Made by a program: the position numbers and the translations under genes
Notes under the pieces: generated by a model
The model's input: the letters and a program-made list of their open reading frames with translations, nothing else
Told to the model about the DNA's origin: nothing
Database searches by the model: none
Part shown: positions 8,778 through 17,172 of the stretch, one piece after another
How positions within the stretch are numbered: the first letter of the stretch is position 1
How the letters are laid out: each line of letters begins with the position of its first letter
Origin: Gammaproteobacteria bacterium UBA2965
GTDB taxonomy: Bacteria > Pseudomonadota > Gammaproteobacteria > Pseudomonadales > Azotimanducaceae
DNA: 64,000 nt
Direction of reading: 5' to 3'
Assembly (NCBI GenBank): GCA_002348385.1
Contig: DEBD01000037.1
Coordinates: 196,109 to 260,108, forward strand

Positions 8778-10100
8778 TTAGCGTTTGCCACCAAGTGCAT
8801 AGCGAACACCGGCGGTGACAGACACGTTCTGCAGGTAGGTTTCATAGAAGCCACCATCAGGCGAGTTCATTTTGAAATCCTTGGTCCGCGACCATCGGTA
8901 GTCGGCGGTAAACGTGGCGCGCTGTGTCAGTACCACGTCAACTCCCAGCAAGGCCTGAGCACCGGTAGTGGTGTCCTTGTCGTGTATGTGCTGCTCTGAA
9001 AATTCGGCCCCACAAACTCGGAACTCGCAGACGCCAAAGACGTCGATATCGAACTTCCCATGCACCAGGCCCCAACCGATGCCCAGAAAAGGCCGCACCG
9101 ACCGGCCCGGCAGGAACTGATAAATGACATTGGCCATCAAGCTGCGGGTTTTGACCTGGCCGTCGGCCAGGTCTTCACCCCGGAAACGCCCAAAGTCGAC
9201 CAGCTCAACTTCGTTGCGCCGGAACTCACCTTCGATTTCGAAGCGCAGGCGGCTGCCCCAGTTGTAACCGATTGCCGCGATCACTGTGGGCCCCATGTCG
9301 TAGGCATCCAGACTGATAACGCCGCTGCTATCCGGCATCTCTACGTCGGAGTCTTCGGGAAACCCACCCCCAATGCCCAGCTCGAAGTACAACCCACGGG
9401 TCCACTGGCGGCGTGGTGGCGGGCTCGCGAATGGACCGGCGTTGGGCGCATGATATCTCAGGTGCACCCAGGCTGAATGCACGGTGTGGTCGATATCCAG
9501 ATCCGCGCCGTTCACGTCTTCCAGGTTGGGTGACGGCATCTTGTAGTAGCGATAGTCAGCAGCGAAATCCAAACGCCGCGTGATAGGCACAGTGAATCCG
9601 GTTATGAGCTGGAACGCCATGCCCGATGCCGAGTCATCTACGGAAAACACGCGCGGGGCGTTCCCTCGCTGCTGCTGGGATACGACGTAGTCCAGATCAG
9701 TGTAGCCAATTCCGGCACCCACATAGGGGCGCCAGGCAATACCGATGGGTATGTCCCGGATCACGTTGGCCATCACGCTCTTTGCCCGCATGATGTCCCG
9801 ATAGTCCGGGTCCACCTCGATGGAAGCGCTCGGCAGGTACAGAACCTCGGGGGTGTTCTCCTGAATCGAGCCATTGAGCTCCACGCGCCAGTTATCGGCA
9901 AATTTGGCACCCAGCGCGGCGCTCGGCCGCCAGCCCCGGCGGTCGATTTCCAGCAGCGAACCGTCTTCAAAGGTCTCCCGCTTCGCGTGGTCCCAACCGG
10001 CGCCCAGGCTCACGTACCAGTCGTGCAGCGGCTCCGCGCTAGCCGGCGTGGCGACCAGACATCCGATGAAAGCAGCCGTAGCGATGCGGGCGATGACCAT
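8778..10100 (-). CDS. Outer-membrane double beta-barrel protein (OmpW/OmpA-like repeats)
   Basis: 440 residues with a signal peptide (MVIARIATAAFIGCLVATPASA, cleavage after ASA). Two consecutive homologous halves follow, each about 200 residues. Each half has the order glycine-rich first strand (YVSLGAGWDHA; YFELGIGGGFPEDSD), WRVELNG or LRFEIEGEFRRNE, an ANVI block, a RPYVGAGIG or RPFLGIGW block, and ADYRY or ADYRW. Each half resembles an OmpW-like 8-strand barrel. The protein ends YALGGKR. The same two-half plan occurs in the protein at 49904-51193. It probably forms two small barrels in the outer membrane; ligand and function are unknown. Confidence 0.82.
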   Translation of the reverse strand: MVIARIATAAFIGCLVATPASAEPLHDWYVSLGAGWDHAKRETFEDGSLLEIDRRGWRPSAALGAKFADNWRVELNGSIQENTPEVLYLPSASIEVDPDYRDIMRAKSVMANVIRDIPIGIAWRPYVGAGIGYTDLDYVVSQQQRGNAPRVFSVDDSASGMAFQLITGFTVPITRRLDFAADYRYYKMPSPNLEDVNGADLDIDHTVHSAWVHLRYHAPNAGPFASPPPRRQWTRGLYFELGIGGGFPEDSDVEMPDSSGVISLDAYDMGPTVIAAIGYNWGSRLRFEIEGEFRRNEVELVDFGRFRGEDLADGQVKTRSLMANVIYQFLPGRSVRPFLGIGWGLVHGKFDIDVFGVCEFRVCGAEFSEQHIHDKDTTTGAQALLGVDVVLTQRATFTADYRWSRTKDFKMNSPDGGFYETYLQNVSVTAGVRYALGGKR

Positions 10101-10150
10101 AACGAGCCTTTATTCCAGTTGTTCTTGGTGTTGTTGCGACCCAGGCGCGA

Positions 10151-11077
10151 TCAGTTTCGCGTCGACAGCCAGCGTGGCCTGCCGCGGGGCGCTACAGTAC
10201 TACACTGTCCGCCAGGGCTGTAGACACTGAGCGTCGCCGCACGGCCGTGGGCTTCGTCCGTGATGATGAGCCTGTCGCGCCCATCCACAGTCAGGCCCTC
10301 GGCCTGACGGTGAAACTTCCTCGGCAGCCGCGTCGCGCCAACAACGCTAAACGCACTGTCCAACTCCAGCAGCAACCGTTCCTTTCCGGCCAGCAGCATG
10401 TAGCGCTGGCGGGTGGGCAACCACTCGATTCCTGACGGCCGAAGTCGCCTGAGCCGGTGGCTTTTGCGCACCGCCGATACGTCAACCACAATGGCCTGAG
10501 GGTCTGCCCGCAGGCTGTGGGCATCGAACCGATACAGATGCACTTCGTCGCGAGACGGATGGGGAGGCTCGTTGATGTATTTGCACGCCAGAATCAGTTC
10601 ACCGCTCCCGGGCCGGGCCGCGAGCCCCTCAAAGTTACATCGCCCTTCGATGCCTGTGGTCACCCGCTGCAACCCGGCGTCACCAGCGTGCTGCTCAAGG
10701 TGGGTCCGGAACAGTACGCCGCTGCTGGCCAGCAGATAGACGTATCCGTCGAGAACCGCAACGCCTTCGAAGTCGCCCTTCACCACCGGGAGTTGGCTGT
10801 TCCAGAGTTGCGGTGGGGCCGGATCCATATGGCGCATGAGATACAGGGTGCTCACGTTGTCATCATGGGTGAGCACGGCGCCTTCATGGGCATACGCCAA
10901 TCCCGATGGCTCCCGCAAGGAACGGGCGTACTGGTAGCGCACGTCGGGCTGCGCCAAGTCGTAGCACGCCAGTGCGTTTTTTAGGCCGTCGCCCCAAGCG
11001 CAGGCACTGAGGCTCACCAGCATCCAGGCGACGCGGGCATAACATGCTGCACAACGGCCACCAGCGCGGTACGTCAT
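10151..11077 (-). CDS. Probable lipoprotein, SdiA-regulated-like beta-propeller
   Basis: About 308 residues. The N-terminus carries Arg, a hydrophobic run and the lipobox LSAC (in WMLVSLSACAWG), so the protein is probably lipidated and exported. The mature part contains repeated propeller-like strands: SGLAYAHEGAVLTHDDNVSTL, FEGVAVLDGYVYLLASSGVL, FEGLAARPGSGELILACKY, PSGIEWLPTRQRYMLLAG and AEGLTVDGRDRLIITDEAHG. This resembles the SdiA-regulated (YjiK-like) family. ATG at 11077 is used; GTG at 11083 is possible. It lies 10 bp after the acyl-CoA synthetase stop on the same strand. The role is unknown; calcium- or phytase-like activity is only a fold-level guess. Confidence 0.7.
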   Translation of the reverse strand: MTYRAGGRCAACYARVAWMLVSLSACAWGDGLKNALACYDLAQPDVRYQYARSLREPSGLAYAHEGAVLTHDDNVSTLYLMRHMDPAPPQLWNSQLPVVKGDFEGVAVLDGYVYLLASSGVLFRTHLEQHAGDAGLQRVTTGIEGRCNFEGLAARPGSGELILACKYINEPPHPSRDEVHLYRFDAHSLRADPQAIVVDVSAVRKSHRLRRLRPSGIEWLPTRQRYMLLAGKERLLLELDSAFSVVGATRLPRKFHRQAEGLTVDGRDRLIITDEAHGRAATLSVYSPGGQCSTVAPRGRPRWLSTRN

Positions 11078-11086
11078 GAGCACGGC

Positions 11087-12673
11087 CTAACGTGCGAACA
11101 GGCTCTTGGCGGCGTCATAATCCATCTTGCCATTTTCGGCTCGGAACGATTGCAACACGCAGCTCAGCTTTTTCGGTCGCTTGTACCCGGCCAGGCGGGT
11201 TTTCAGATAGTCGCCGAGCGCCGACTCATGGGTATCCGTGACGCTACGCACTCGCACTACACCGGCAACCGCCTCACCCCACCGCTCGTCGGGCACGCCG
11301 AACACGGCCGCATCCAGCACGTCGGGATGCGCCTTGAGCGCCTCCTCCACCTCTTCGGGGAACACCTTCTCGCCACCGGTGTTGATGCAGTTGCTGCCGC
11401 GCCCCAACAGCGTGATGGTCCCGTCGGCTTCCAGAGTGCACCAGTCTCCGGGGATGGAGTGACGCACGCCGTCTATGGTGGGAAAGGTCTCGCGATTGCG
11501 CGCTTCGTCCTTGTAGTAGCCCAGCGGTATGGGGCCAAACGTGGCGAGCAGCCCCGCCTCACCGGACCCGGGCGCCACATCGCGGAACTCTTCGGTGAGC
11601 ACCCGGGTGTTGGGGCCCATTGTGAAGGTTCCCGTTTCGGTGTTCTCTCCGGGCTTCAGCTCCGCCGAGCCCAGGCGAGAGCCCTCGGAGGAACCCAGAG
11701 AATCGCGAGCCGACGCATTGCCGAAGTAATCCAGGAGCGCGCGCTTATTGCCCGCGCTCCACATGGCGCCAGCAGACGTCAGCGCCTGCACGCTGGAGAG
11801 ATCGTAGTCGCCGCCGCGCGCGCGCAGCTCCTCCAGAATGGGCACGCTGAACGCGTCACCCACCAGAGCAATTGCAGTCACCCGGCAGCGCTCAATCTCC
11901 GAGAGGCATTCCGCGGCATCGAAGCGGGGCGACGGCAGCAACACCACACATCCCCCGGCACACAGCGCGGAAACGGTGCTGGTGAAGCCAGTGGAGTGCA
12001 TCAACGGGGCCGCCGGTAACACCACCGGAAACACGTCAGAATCCGCCACGCTCCGCGCATGCTCGGCGGCAGTGTCTCCCCGGGCAATGCCGATCACTTC
12101 TATGCGATTGTTGTGGGGCCACATGACGGCCTTGGGCATCCCCGTGGTGCCCCCGGTATACATGAAATAGAGATCATCCCCAGCGCGCTGAACGTCCAGC
12201 GAAGAGCCGTCTCCGCTCACACAACCCTGCTCCAGACTCTGCGCGTCCTCGCCGTGCTGACCGATCTCCGATTCGAAAAACACACGCACCTTCTGCAGCC
12301 GCGGCCGCAGCGCCTGCACGTGAGGGCGGAACTCCGGATCGTAGGCGATGGCCGCCGCGTCGGAGTTGTCGAAAATATGGTAGAGCTCTTCGTCCAGGTA
12401 TCGGTAGTTCACATTGACATGGGTGAGCCTCGCCTTGAAGCAGGCCGCGAGCAGCTCCACGTAGGACGGGCTGTTGCGCAGATAGAACGCCACCTTGGCA
12501 CCCGGCTCCAATCCCAGCGCCATCAGATGCCGGGCAAGCCGATTGGTTCGCTCGCTGAACTCGCGCCACGAGCGCGTGAGTGGCCCGTAGACGAGGGCCG
12601 GTCTGTCCGCAACCACCTCGCCCACCGCATCCAGCAGATCACCAAAATTGAGATCCGACACTGCCTTTTTCAT
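11087..12673 (-). CDS. Acyl-CoA synthetase (AMP-forming, FadD/FadD3-like)
   Basis: 528 residues. The P-loop of the ANL superfamily is YTGGTTGMPKAVMWPHNN. The C-terminal hinge and lysine region is LLGRGSNCINTGGEKVFPEE, ending with AENGKMDYDAAK, in which the Lys would be the adenylation-step residue. The segment PLMHSTGFTSTVSALCAGG is shared with fatty-acyl and steroid side-chain CoA ligases. The enzyme activates a carboxylic acid to its CoA thioester in the cytosol. It is followed by the lipoprotein gene on the same strand. The substrate is not determined. Confidence 0.92.
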   Translation of the reverse strand: MKKAVSDLNFGDLLDAVGEVVADRPALVYGPLTRSWREFSERTNRLARHLMALGLEPGAKVAFYLRNSPSYVELLAACFKARLTHVNVNYRYLDEELYHIFDNSDAAAIAYDPEFRPHVQALRPRLQKVRVFFESEIGQHGEDAQSLEQGCVSGDGSSLDVQRAGDDLYFMYTGGTTGMPKAVMWPHNNRIEVIGIARGDTAAEHARSVADSDVFPVVLPAAPLMHSTGFTSTVSALCAGGCVVLLPSPRFDAAECLSEIERCRVTAIALVGDAFSVPILEELRARGGDYDLSSVQALTSAGAMWSAGNKRALLDYFGNASARDSLGSSEGSRLGSAELKPGENTETGTFTMGPNTRVLTEEFRDVAPGSGEAGLLATFGPIPLGYYKDEARNRETFPTIDGVRHSIPGDWCTLEADGTITLLGRGSNCINTGGEKVFPEEVEEALKAHPDVLDAAVFGVPDERWGEAVAGVVRVRSVTDTHESALGDYLKTRLAGYKRPKKLSCVLQSFRAENGKMDYDAAKSLFAR

Positions 12674-12732
12674 CCAAACTTCAGCAAGCGCCGCATGATA
12701 GCGCCCGCCTATGCAGAAATCCGTATAGGTAG

Positions 12733-13037
12733 ACCCACGGCGTGCGGTTTACCAGCCGCCGCGACATGACCGATGAATTCGTGGCCGTGATGCGCACGCT
12801 GTGGCGCGACGAGGCGGCGGAGTGTCATGGCGAACACTTCTAGCTGCAGTCACCCTGGAGCCACCCCAAACCCGCACAACCCGGCAAACCTCCCGCGCTC
12901 ATCGACAGCATGGTACCGCGCACCTTCGACGCCATCGGCCGCTACGCCGCCGGTTGAATGCCCATCACCGGGCGGGCGAGCGGGAAATCCTTGCCAAGCT
13001 GGGTGAATTGACTCGAATCAAGGTGCTACCGGGCTGA
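12733..13037 (+). pseudogene. Decayed LLM class F420/flavin-dependent oxidoreductase
   Basis: In one frame the DNA reads HGVRFTSRRDMTDEFVAVMR, then TLWRDEAAECHGEHF, TAG (12841-12843), LQSPWSHPKPAQPGKPPALI, DSMVPRTFDAIGRYAAG, TGA (12955-12957), MPITG. This matches the middle of LLM-class oxidoreductases, where the blocks are normally MRALW...FHGEF, W.WPKPVQ..PP and YGDGWMPI. The TGA therefore replaces the conserved Trp, by one base. A second frame then gives REILAKLGELTRIKVLPG and a stop at 13035-13037, like an LLM C-terminus. The N-terminal half is absent. With two nonsense codons, a frame change and truncation, this is a remnant rather than an expressed gene. Confidence 0.75.
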
Positions 13038-13087
13038 GTAAATGGCTCCGGCCCAAGCCACTCGACAGAACCTGCTATATTGATCGG

Positions 13088-14419
13088 GTGGCAGAAGAAG
13101 CAAAAGCGCCCCCACCCCGGAGCAATTCCGAGGACATCGGGCTGGTTCAGGATGCTCCGGAGCTAGACGAAACCCCTTCTCCCACGCGCCTGCCTCGCAC
13201 CTTTGCAGCGTTCGCCGAGTCCAACTTCCGATGGTACTTCGCTTCTCTGTGCGGAAATTTCGCCGCCATGAACATGCAGATGTTTATTCGCGGGTGGCTG
13301 GTGTTCGAGATCACAGGCTCCTACGAAAAGCTCGGCTGGATGACGGCGGCCGGCGGCGCGGTGGGCATCATCGCTGCGCCGCTGGGCGGCGTGGTGGCGG
13401 ACCGCGTCCGCCAGAAGAAGCACGTTATCCAATGGGGCCAGTGCAGCAACGCGGCCATCACCCTGGGGGTGGCCCTGCTCATCGCGTTTGGCAGGCTGGA
13501 GTTCATGCATCTGCTCACGGCCTCGGTACTTCATGGCATTTCCATGAACGCCATGATGCCCGCACGTCAGGCGCTCACCAAAGACGTGGTGGGCGTAGAC
13601 CGGCTAACCAACGCCATCGCCCTGAACACGTCGGGAATGAACACCGCCCGATTGCTGCTTCCGGGCCTGGCCGGCGGCATGGTCGCAGCCCTAGGCGGCG
13701 GAGATGGCAACGTGGACCCGGCCAAGTGGGTCTACGTCTTCATGACCGCCCTGTACCTGTTTTCGGTACTGGTCATGTTCAAGGTATCGGTGCCTGACCG
13801 GCCCCCGCCCGATACTCCGTTCGAGCCCATGCTGCGCGAGCTGCGGCTGGGATTCGAGTACGTGCTGGCCACGCCCACCATACTCATGCTGCTGGTCGGT
13901 AACTTTCTGATGGTGTTCTTCAGCATGCCGTATTTCATGCTGCTACCCGGATTCGCCAAGCAGGTGTTGGACGCCGGCCCGGATCAGCTGGGGCTGCTGA
14001 TCTCCATCTCCGGGATCGGATCGCTGGCGGGCTCCCTGATCATCGCCTCAATGCCCAACCGGCATCGGGGCAAGGTGCTGCTGGGCGGCGGGATCGTGCT
14101 GGGGGTTCCGCTGTTGTTTTTCTCCATGTCCACCAGTTTCCTGCTCTCGACCCTGCTCCTCACCATCGTCGGGGTGGGCCAGGCCGCACGTATGTCGCTG
14201 TCTAACGTGCTGATCCAGGCCAACGTGGACGACGAGTTCCGGGGCCGGGTGATGAGCATCTACATGCTGGAGATGGCGGTGCTATCCGTGAGCATCTACC
14301 CCATCAGCGTGCTTGCCGACGTGGTAGGGGTGCAGTGGACGGTTGGCGCATCAGCCGTTGGACTCATCGTCCTGGTGTTGGCTCTGTTCTGCATTCCGCG
14401 TTATCGGAACCTGCAGTAG
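13088..14419 (+). CDS. MFS transporter (EntS/MFS_3-like)
   Basis: 443 residues. A polar N-terminal extension of about 35 residues rich in Glu, Pro and Asp precedes the membrane domain, which begins at FRWYFASLCGNFAAMNMQMF. The block GWMTAAGGAVGIIAAPLGGV with VADRVRQKKH is the MFS loop 2-3 region as found in EntS-type exporters. DEFRGRVMSIYMLEMAVLSV is the corresponding C-terminal half signature. The start is GTG at 13088, just after the decayed LLM gene. It is probably an exporter of a small molecule; the substrate is unknown. Confidence 0.85.
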   Translation: MAEEAKAPPPRSNSEDIGLVQDAPELDETPSPTRLPRTFAAFAESNFRWYFASLCGNFAAMNMQMFIRGWLVFEITGSYEKLGWMTAAGGAVGIIAAPLGGVVADRVRQKKHVIQWGQCSNAAITLGVALLIAFGRLEFMHLLTASVLHGISMNAMMPARQALTKDVVGVDRLTNAIALNTSGMNTARLLLPGLAGGMVAALGGGDGNVDPAKWVYVFMTALYLFSVLVMFKVSVPDRPPPDTPFEPMLRELRLGFEYVLATPTILMLLVGNFLMVFFSMPYFMLLPGFAKQVLDAGPDQLGLLISISGIGSLAGSLIIASMPNRHRGKVLLGGGIVLGVPLLFFSMSTSFLLSTLLLTIVGVGQAARMSLSNVLIQANVDDEFRGRVMSIYMLEMAVLSVSIYPISVLADVVGVQWTVGASAVGLIVLVLALFCIPRYRNLQ

Positions 14420-14519
14420 GGTTAGTCTAGCTCCAGCCCAGCTCGTCAAGTTCCCGCTTGAGTTCTCCCTTGGGTTCAGAACGAGCCGACTGACAGACAA
14501 GGCATCACTCCGGCAACCA

Positions 14520-15917
14520 TTATCGACCAGGCCAGCGGGCGTGATGTGAGTCGATGACGTAGACATGCGTGTGCGTCAGAGGCGCATGGTGATGCGGGTG
14601 CGCATGCGGCTCGGCGCCCTCCCAGCCCTCATGCTCGTGCTGGTGGTGCTCATCGTGCACGTGCACATGCTCGTGATCCGTGGCGTCGTGGACGTGCTCG
14701 ATGTGCTGCTCATCGCGCGCCGGCCAAAGCCGCCACGCACACAACGCTGCCACGAGAGCCAGCGCGCCCAACACCCCGAACGCCGCCTCAAGCCCGAACG
14801 CCACACCCATCCACCCGGCCAGCGGGTAGGTCACCAGCCAGCACAGATGCGACAGTGCGAACTGGGCGGCGAAGAATGCCGGGCGGTCGCTTGCGTGAGA
14901 CGCCCGGACCAACAACCGGCCGGCCGGTGTCTGCACAAGCGAGCCGGCCATCCCAAGGAGTAACCACAGACCCAGCAGCTCCCCGTATCCGGGCCCCGAC
15001 ACACCCAATACGAGCCCAACCGCAGCCAGCACGCCGCCCGCCAGCATGAAGCCTCGGTCGGCATAGCGGTCCAATAGCTTAGGTAGTGACAGGGCGGCCA
15101 CCATGGAGCCGGCACCCGTCGCAGCCAAGGCCACCGCCGTGTCCGCCTCCGACCCGCCCAGACGACCGCTTACGTACACCACCGTATTCACGATGACCAT
15201 GGCGCCGGACGCGGCCGCGGCCAGGGAGAGCGCCAGGAGACCCTGCAATCTGGGCGTTTTCAGGTAGGCGCGCACACCGGAGAATGTGTCGTGGAGTGCG
15301 CCCTGCGCGCCATCCACAGGACGTGCGGTGGGCAGCGTAACGCTCAAGACCAATGCCGCCGATAGGCAGAATGCTAGCGCATTCGCGGCGAACAACCCGC
15401 TATAGCTCACCACCAGAAGCGCCAGCGCGGCCAAAGTGGGGCTTAACAGGTTCTCCAAGTCATACGCCAACCGGGACAGCGACAAAGCCCGTGTGTAGGT
15501 GGCCTCGTCCTTCAGTAGGTCCGGAATGGTGGCCTGAAATATGGGTGTAAATCCGGCCGAGCAAGCGTTCAGCACGAAAACCAGCACATAGACATGCCAG
15601 ATTTCACTAACCCAAGGCAGGCATGCCACACAAGCCGCACGCGCCAGATCCAGCGCCACCAGCAGGCGCCGACGGGGCAACCGATACGCAACGGCGCCCA
15701 ACAGAGGGGCGACGCCAACGTACGCGACCATCTTGATGGCCAGTGCCGTGCCCAGGACCGCACCCGCCTTGCCACCGGCCAGATCGTAGGCGAGCAGGGC
15801 CAGGGCAACGGTGGTGAGCCCCGTTCCCAGCAACGCGATCACCTGTGCCAGAAACAACCTGCGGTACGTCGGGTGACGCAGGGGGGCACTCAGCAACTCG
15901 CTCTCTGCACTAGTCAC
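14520..15917 (-). CDS. MFS transporter with histidine-rich cytosolic tail
   Basis: 465 residues. The first 400 form a 12-helix MFS domain (HPTYRRLFLAQVIALLGTGL at the N-terminus). The last 64 residues hold 20 histidines in HVH, HEH and HH clusters, for example DEHHQHEHEGWEGAEPHAHP, and the C-terminus is SHHARWPGR. His-rich tails are typical of metal-handling proteins, and the nickel exporter NreB is an MFS protein with such a tail. A Ni, Co or Zn efflux role is therefore a reasonable inference, though not shown. The start is GTG at 15917 with no strong Shine-Dalgarno site. It lies downstream of the candidate selenoprotein gene on the same strand, with a 39-bp gap. Confidence 0.82.
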   Translation of the reverse strand: MTSAESELLSAPLRHPTYRRLFLAQVIALLGTGLTTVALALLAYDLAGGKAGAVLGTALAIKMVAYVGVAPLLGAVAYRLPRRRLLVALDLARAACVACLPWVSEIWHVYVLVFVLNACSAGFTPIFQATIPDLLKDEATYTRALSLSRLAYDLENLLSPTLAALALLVVSYSGLFAANALAFCLSAALVLSVTLPTARPVDGAQGALHDTFSGVRAYLKTPRLQGLLALSLAAAASGAMVIVNTVVYVSGRLGGSEADTAVALAATGAGSMVAALSLPKLLDRYADRGFMLAGGVLAAVGLVLGVSGPGYGELLGLWLLLGMAGSLVQTPAGRLLVRASHASDRPAFFAAQFALSHLCWLVTYPLAGWMGVAFGLEAAFGVLGALALVAALCAWRLWPARDEQHIEHVHDATDHEHVHVHDEHHQHEHEGWEGAEPHAHPHHHAPLTHTHVYVIDSHHARWPGR

Positions 15918-15956
15918 GGGCGCATGCTCGTCCGTAGTAGCCGCGAGATGGGAATT

Positions 15957-16706
15957 TCAACCATCCCACACATGCTCCGGCATGGGCAGGTCCGCCAGGT
16001 CCTCAGCCGTTAGGGGCGTCAGTGGCGTGATATCCAGCAATCCCAGCACCATCATCAGCTGACGTGCGTGCTGTGCCGAATGCCATACGGCCCGTTCCAG
16101 CACTTGGTGCAACGTCTGCTCGCCGAAATACGTGGTCACACTGCGCGCCAGGTCCGCTTCGCCCACCTGCTCCAGCCAATGGGTGAGTTCGGCTTTCAAT
16201 CCAACGCTACGCGCTCCCAACGCCTGAACGGAAGCATTCGCATCGGGTACCGACTCGGCAAGCCTGCCGATCAGGTCTTTGCCCGCCGCCACCAACAGAA
16301 AGTCCGCCGCGATCTGAACCAGATGATTGACCAACGTGAGGTAGCTGCGGTCCCGGTGGGGCAGTTTGTCGTCAAGGTGCGCGTCGGGAATCTGCTCGGC
16401 AAAGCGGGCAGCCACATCCAGCACTCGGTGATAGCGCGCGATCAACTCTGCCGGACTGAGAACGGGTGTGGCGTCGTAGGTTAGCCCAACCAATTGCGCA
16501 ACCTGGGCGAGGTCCACGCCGAAAACAAAGCGATCGCCACGAGAAACCACGGGCAGGCCGCGCATTCCCGCCGCACGCAGCCTATCCATGCCCGCGCTGT
16601 CTTCCACAACGTTGACTGACTGATAATCGACCCCACGGGCCGACAGAAACTCCTTAACCCGGAGACAGCTGGTTCAACCAGGCTGCCAATAAACGTATGT
16701 CTGCAT
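15957..16706 (-). CDS. Candidate selenoprotein: glutaredoxin-like domain fused to DinB-like domain (in-frame TGA = Sec11)
   Basis: Read through TGA, the frame is continuous from ATG 16706 to the stop at 15957 (249 codons). It begins MQTYVYWQPG-U-TSCLRVKE and continues FLSARGVDYQSVNVVEDSAG, GLPVVSRGDRFVFGVD. This is a glutaredoxin fold in which the TGA (16674-16676) sits exactly on the first Cys of CxxC, leaving C14 as the second. From about residue 85 a four-helix DinB-like domain follows, with HRVLDVAARF, RDRSYLTLVNH and AVWHSAQHARQLMMVLG, ending LPMPEHVWDG. A strong Shine-Dalgarno sequence (16711-16719) precedes the ATG. Without readthrough only a start inside the domain (GTG 16607) is possible. 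It is the fourth gene of the SDR-P450 operon. The alternative is a point nonsense mutation of TGC to TGA. Confidence 0.75.
16628..16664 (-). promoter_or_regulatory. Candidate bacterial SECIS hairpins downstream of the TGA
   Basis: On the mRNA, CUCC-GGGUUAA-GGAG (16664-16650) forms a 4-bp stem whose loop begins 13 nt after UGA and starts with GGGU. A second hairpin, CGGCCC-GUG-GGGUCG (16642-16628), has 6 pairs including one G-U and a loop about 38 nt after UGA. Bacterial SECIS elements lie within the coding region shortly after UGA and have a small apical loop with an early G. The first loop is slightly nearer and the second slightly farther than usual. Folding was judged by eye. Confidence 0.4.
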
Positions 16707-16710
16707 CCGA

Positions 16711-16719
16711 TCTCCCCCT
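16711..16719 (-). promoter_or_regulatory. Shine-Dalgarno site of the candidate selenoprotein
   Basis: AGGGGGAGA on the minus strand lies 4 nt before ATG 16706 and 3 bp inside the end of the upstream intergenic gap. An intact, strong initiation site directly upstream of the TGA-containing frame supports translation from this ATG rather than from the later GTG. Confidence 0.7.
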
Positions 16720-16722
16720 GGA

Positions 16723-17172
16723 TTATGTGTCCTGGTCTGCAAGTCCCGGACCAGTGTCCAGAACGATCTCCAAGAGCACGCCGCGCATGCGTCCCGGCAG
16801 CCATGTGGGCGCCGTTGGCCGCAACCGGGAAAACACATCCTCCGTATACGCCGGGTCATCCAACACCGCGCGGGCGCGACCGGTCAAGTATTCACCCTTG
16901 ATGAGCAGGCGCACGGGCTGAGCGCCATCGCGGAACTGCCGCCACCACAAACCGTCAATACCGACGTACACCAGGTCTTCTTCGCGCAGATAATTCACGG
17001 GCAACTCCTTACCACCCGGCAAAGTAAGCAGCATTACGCGCTCCGATCGGGCCCCCTGGGGGTTCGCGCGCAGCTCGTCGATCACCGCGGGGTTAGTCAC
17101 CAACCGCAGGTAGAGGATGTAGCCCGCGACGAATACCACGAGCGCAATCAACACCCCGACCACGATCTTCAT
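16723..17172 (-). CDS. Membrane-anchored nitroreductase/F420-type split-barrel family protein (DUF385-like)
   Basis: 149 residues. An N-terminal transmembrane anchor (MKIVVGVLIALVVFVAGYIL) is followed by a small domain with LRANPQGARSERVMLLTLPG and YVGIDGLWWRQFRDG. Then come PVRLLIKGEYLTGRARAV and YTEDVFSRLRPTAPTWLP. This resembles the deazaflavin (F420)-dependent nitroreductase-related family, which has a split beta-barrel flavin fold. Its ATG overlaps the stop of the P450 gene (17169-17172, ATGA), showing translational coupling. The candidate selenoprotein starts 16 bp beyond its stop. Assignment to the family is by pattern only, and the cofactor is unproven. Confidence 0.65.
   Translation of the reverse strand: MKIVVGVLIALVVFVAGYILYLRLVTNPAVIDELRANPQGARSERVMLLTLPGGKELPVNYLREEDLVYVGIDGLWWRQFRDGAQPVRLLIKGEYLTGRARAVLDDPAYTEDVFSRLRPTAPTWLPGRMRGVLLEIVLDTGPGLADQDT

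Noticed and set aside
12955..12957. In-frame TGA in the LLM-like region as another selenocysteine codon
   Set aside because: The conserved residue at that place is Trp, not Cys, and another stop (TAG) and a frame change lie in the same short region, so it is a pseudogene.
14565..14963. Plus-strand open frame antisense to the His-rich tail
   Set aside because: It is a mirror of the CAC/CAT-rich codons on the minus strand and has no protein features of its own.
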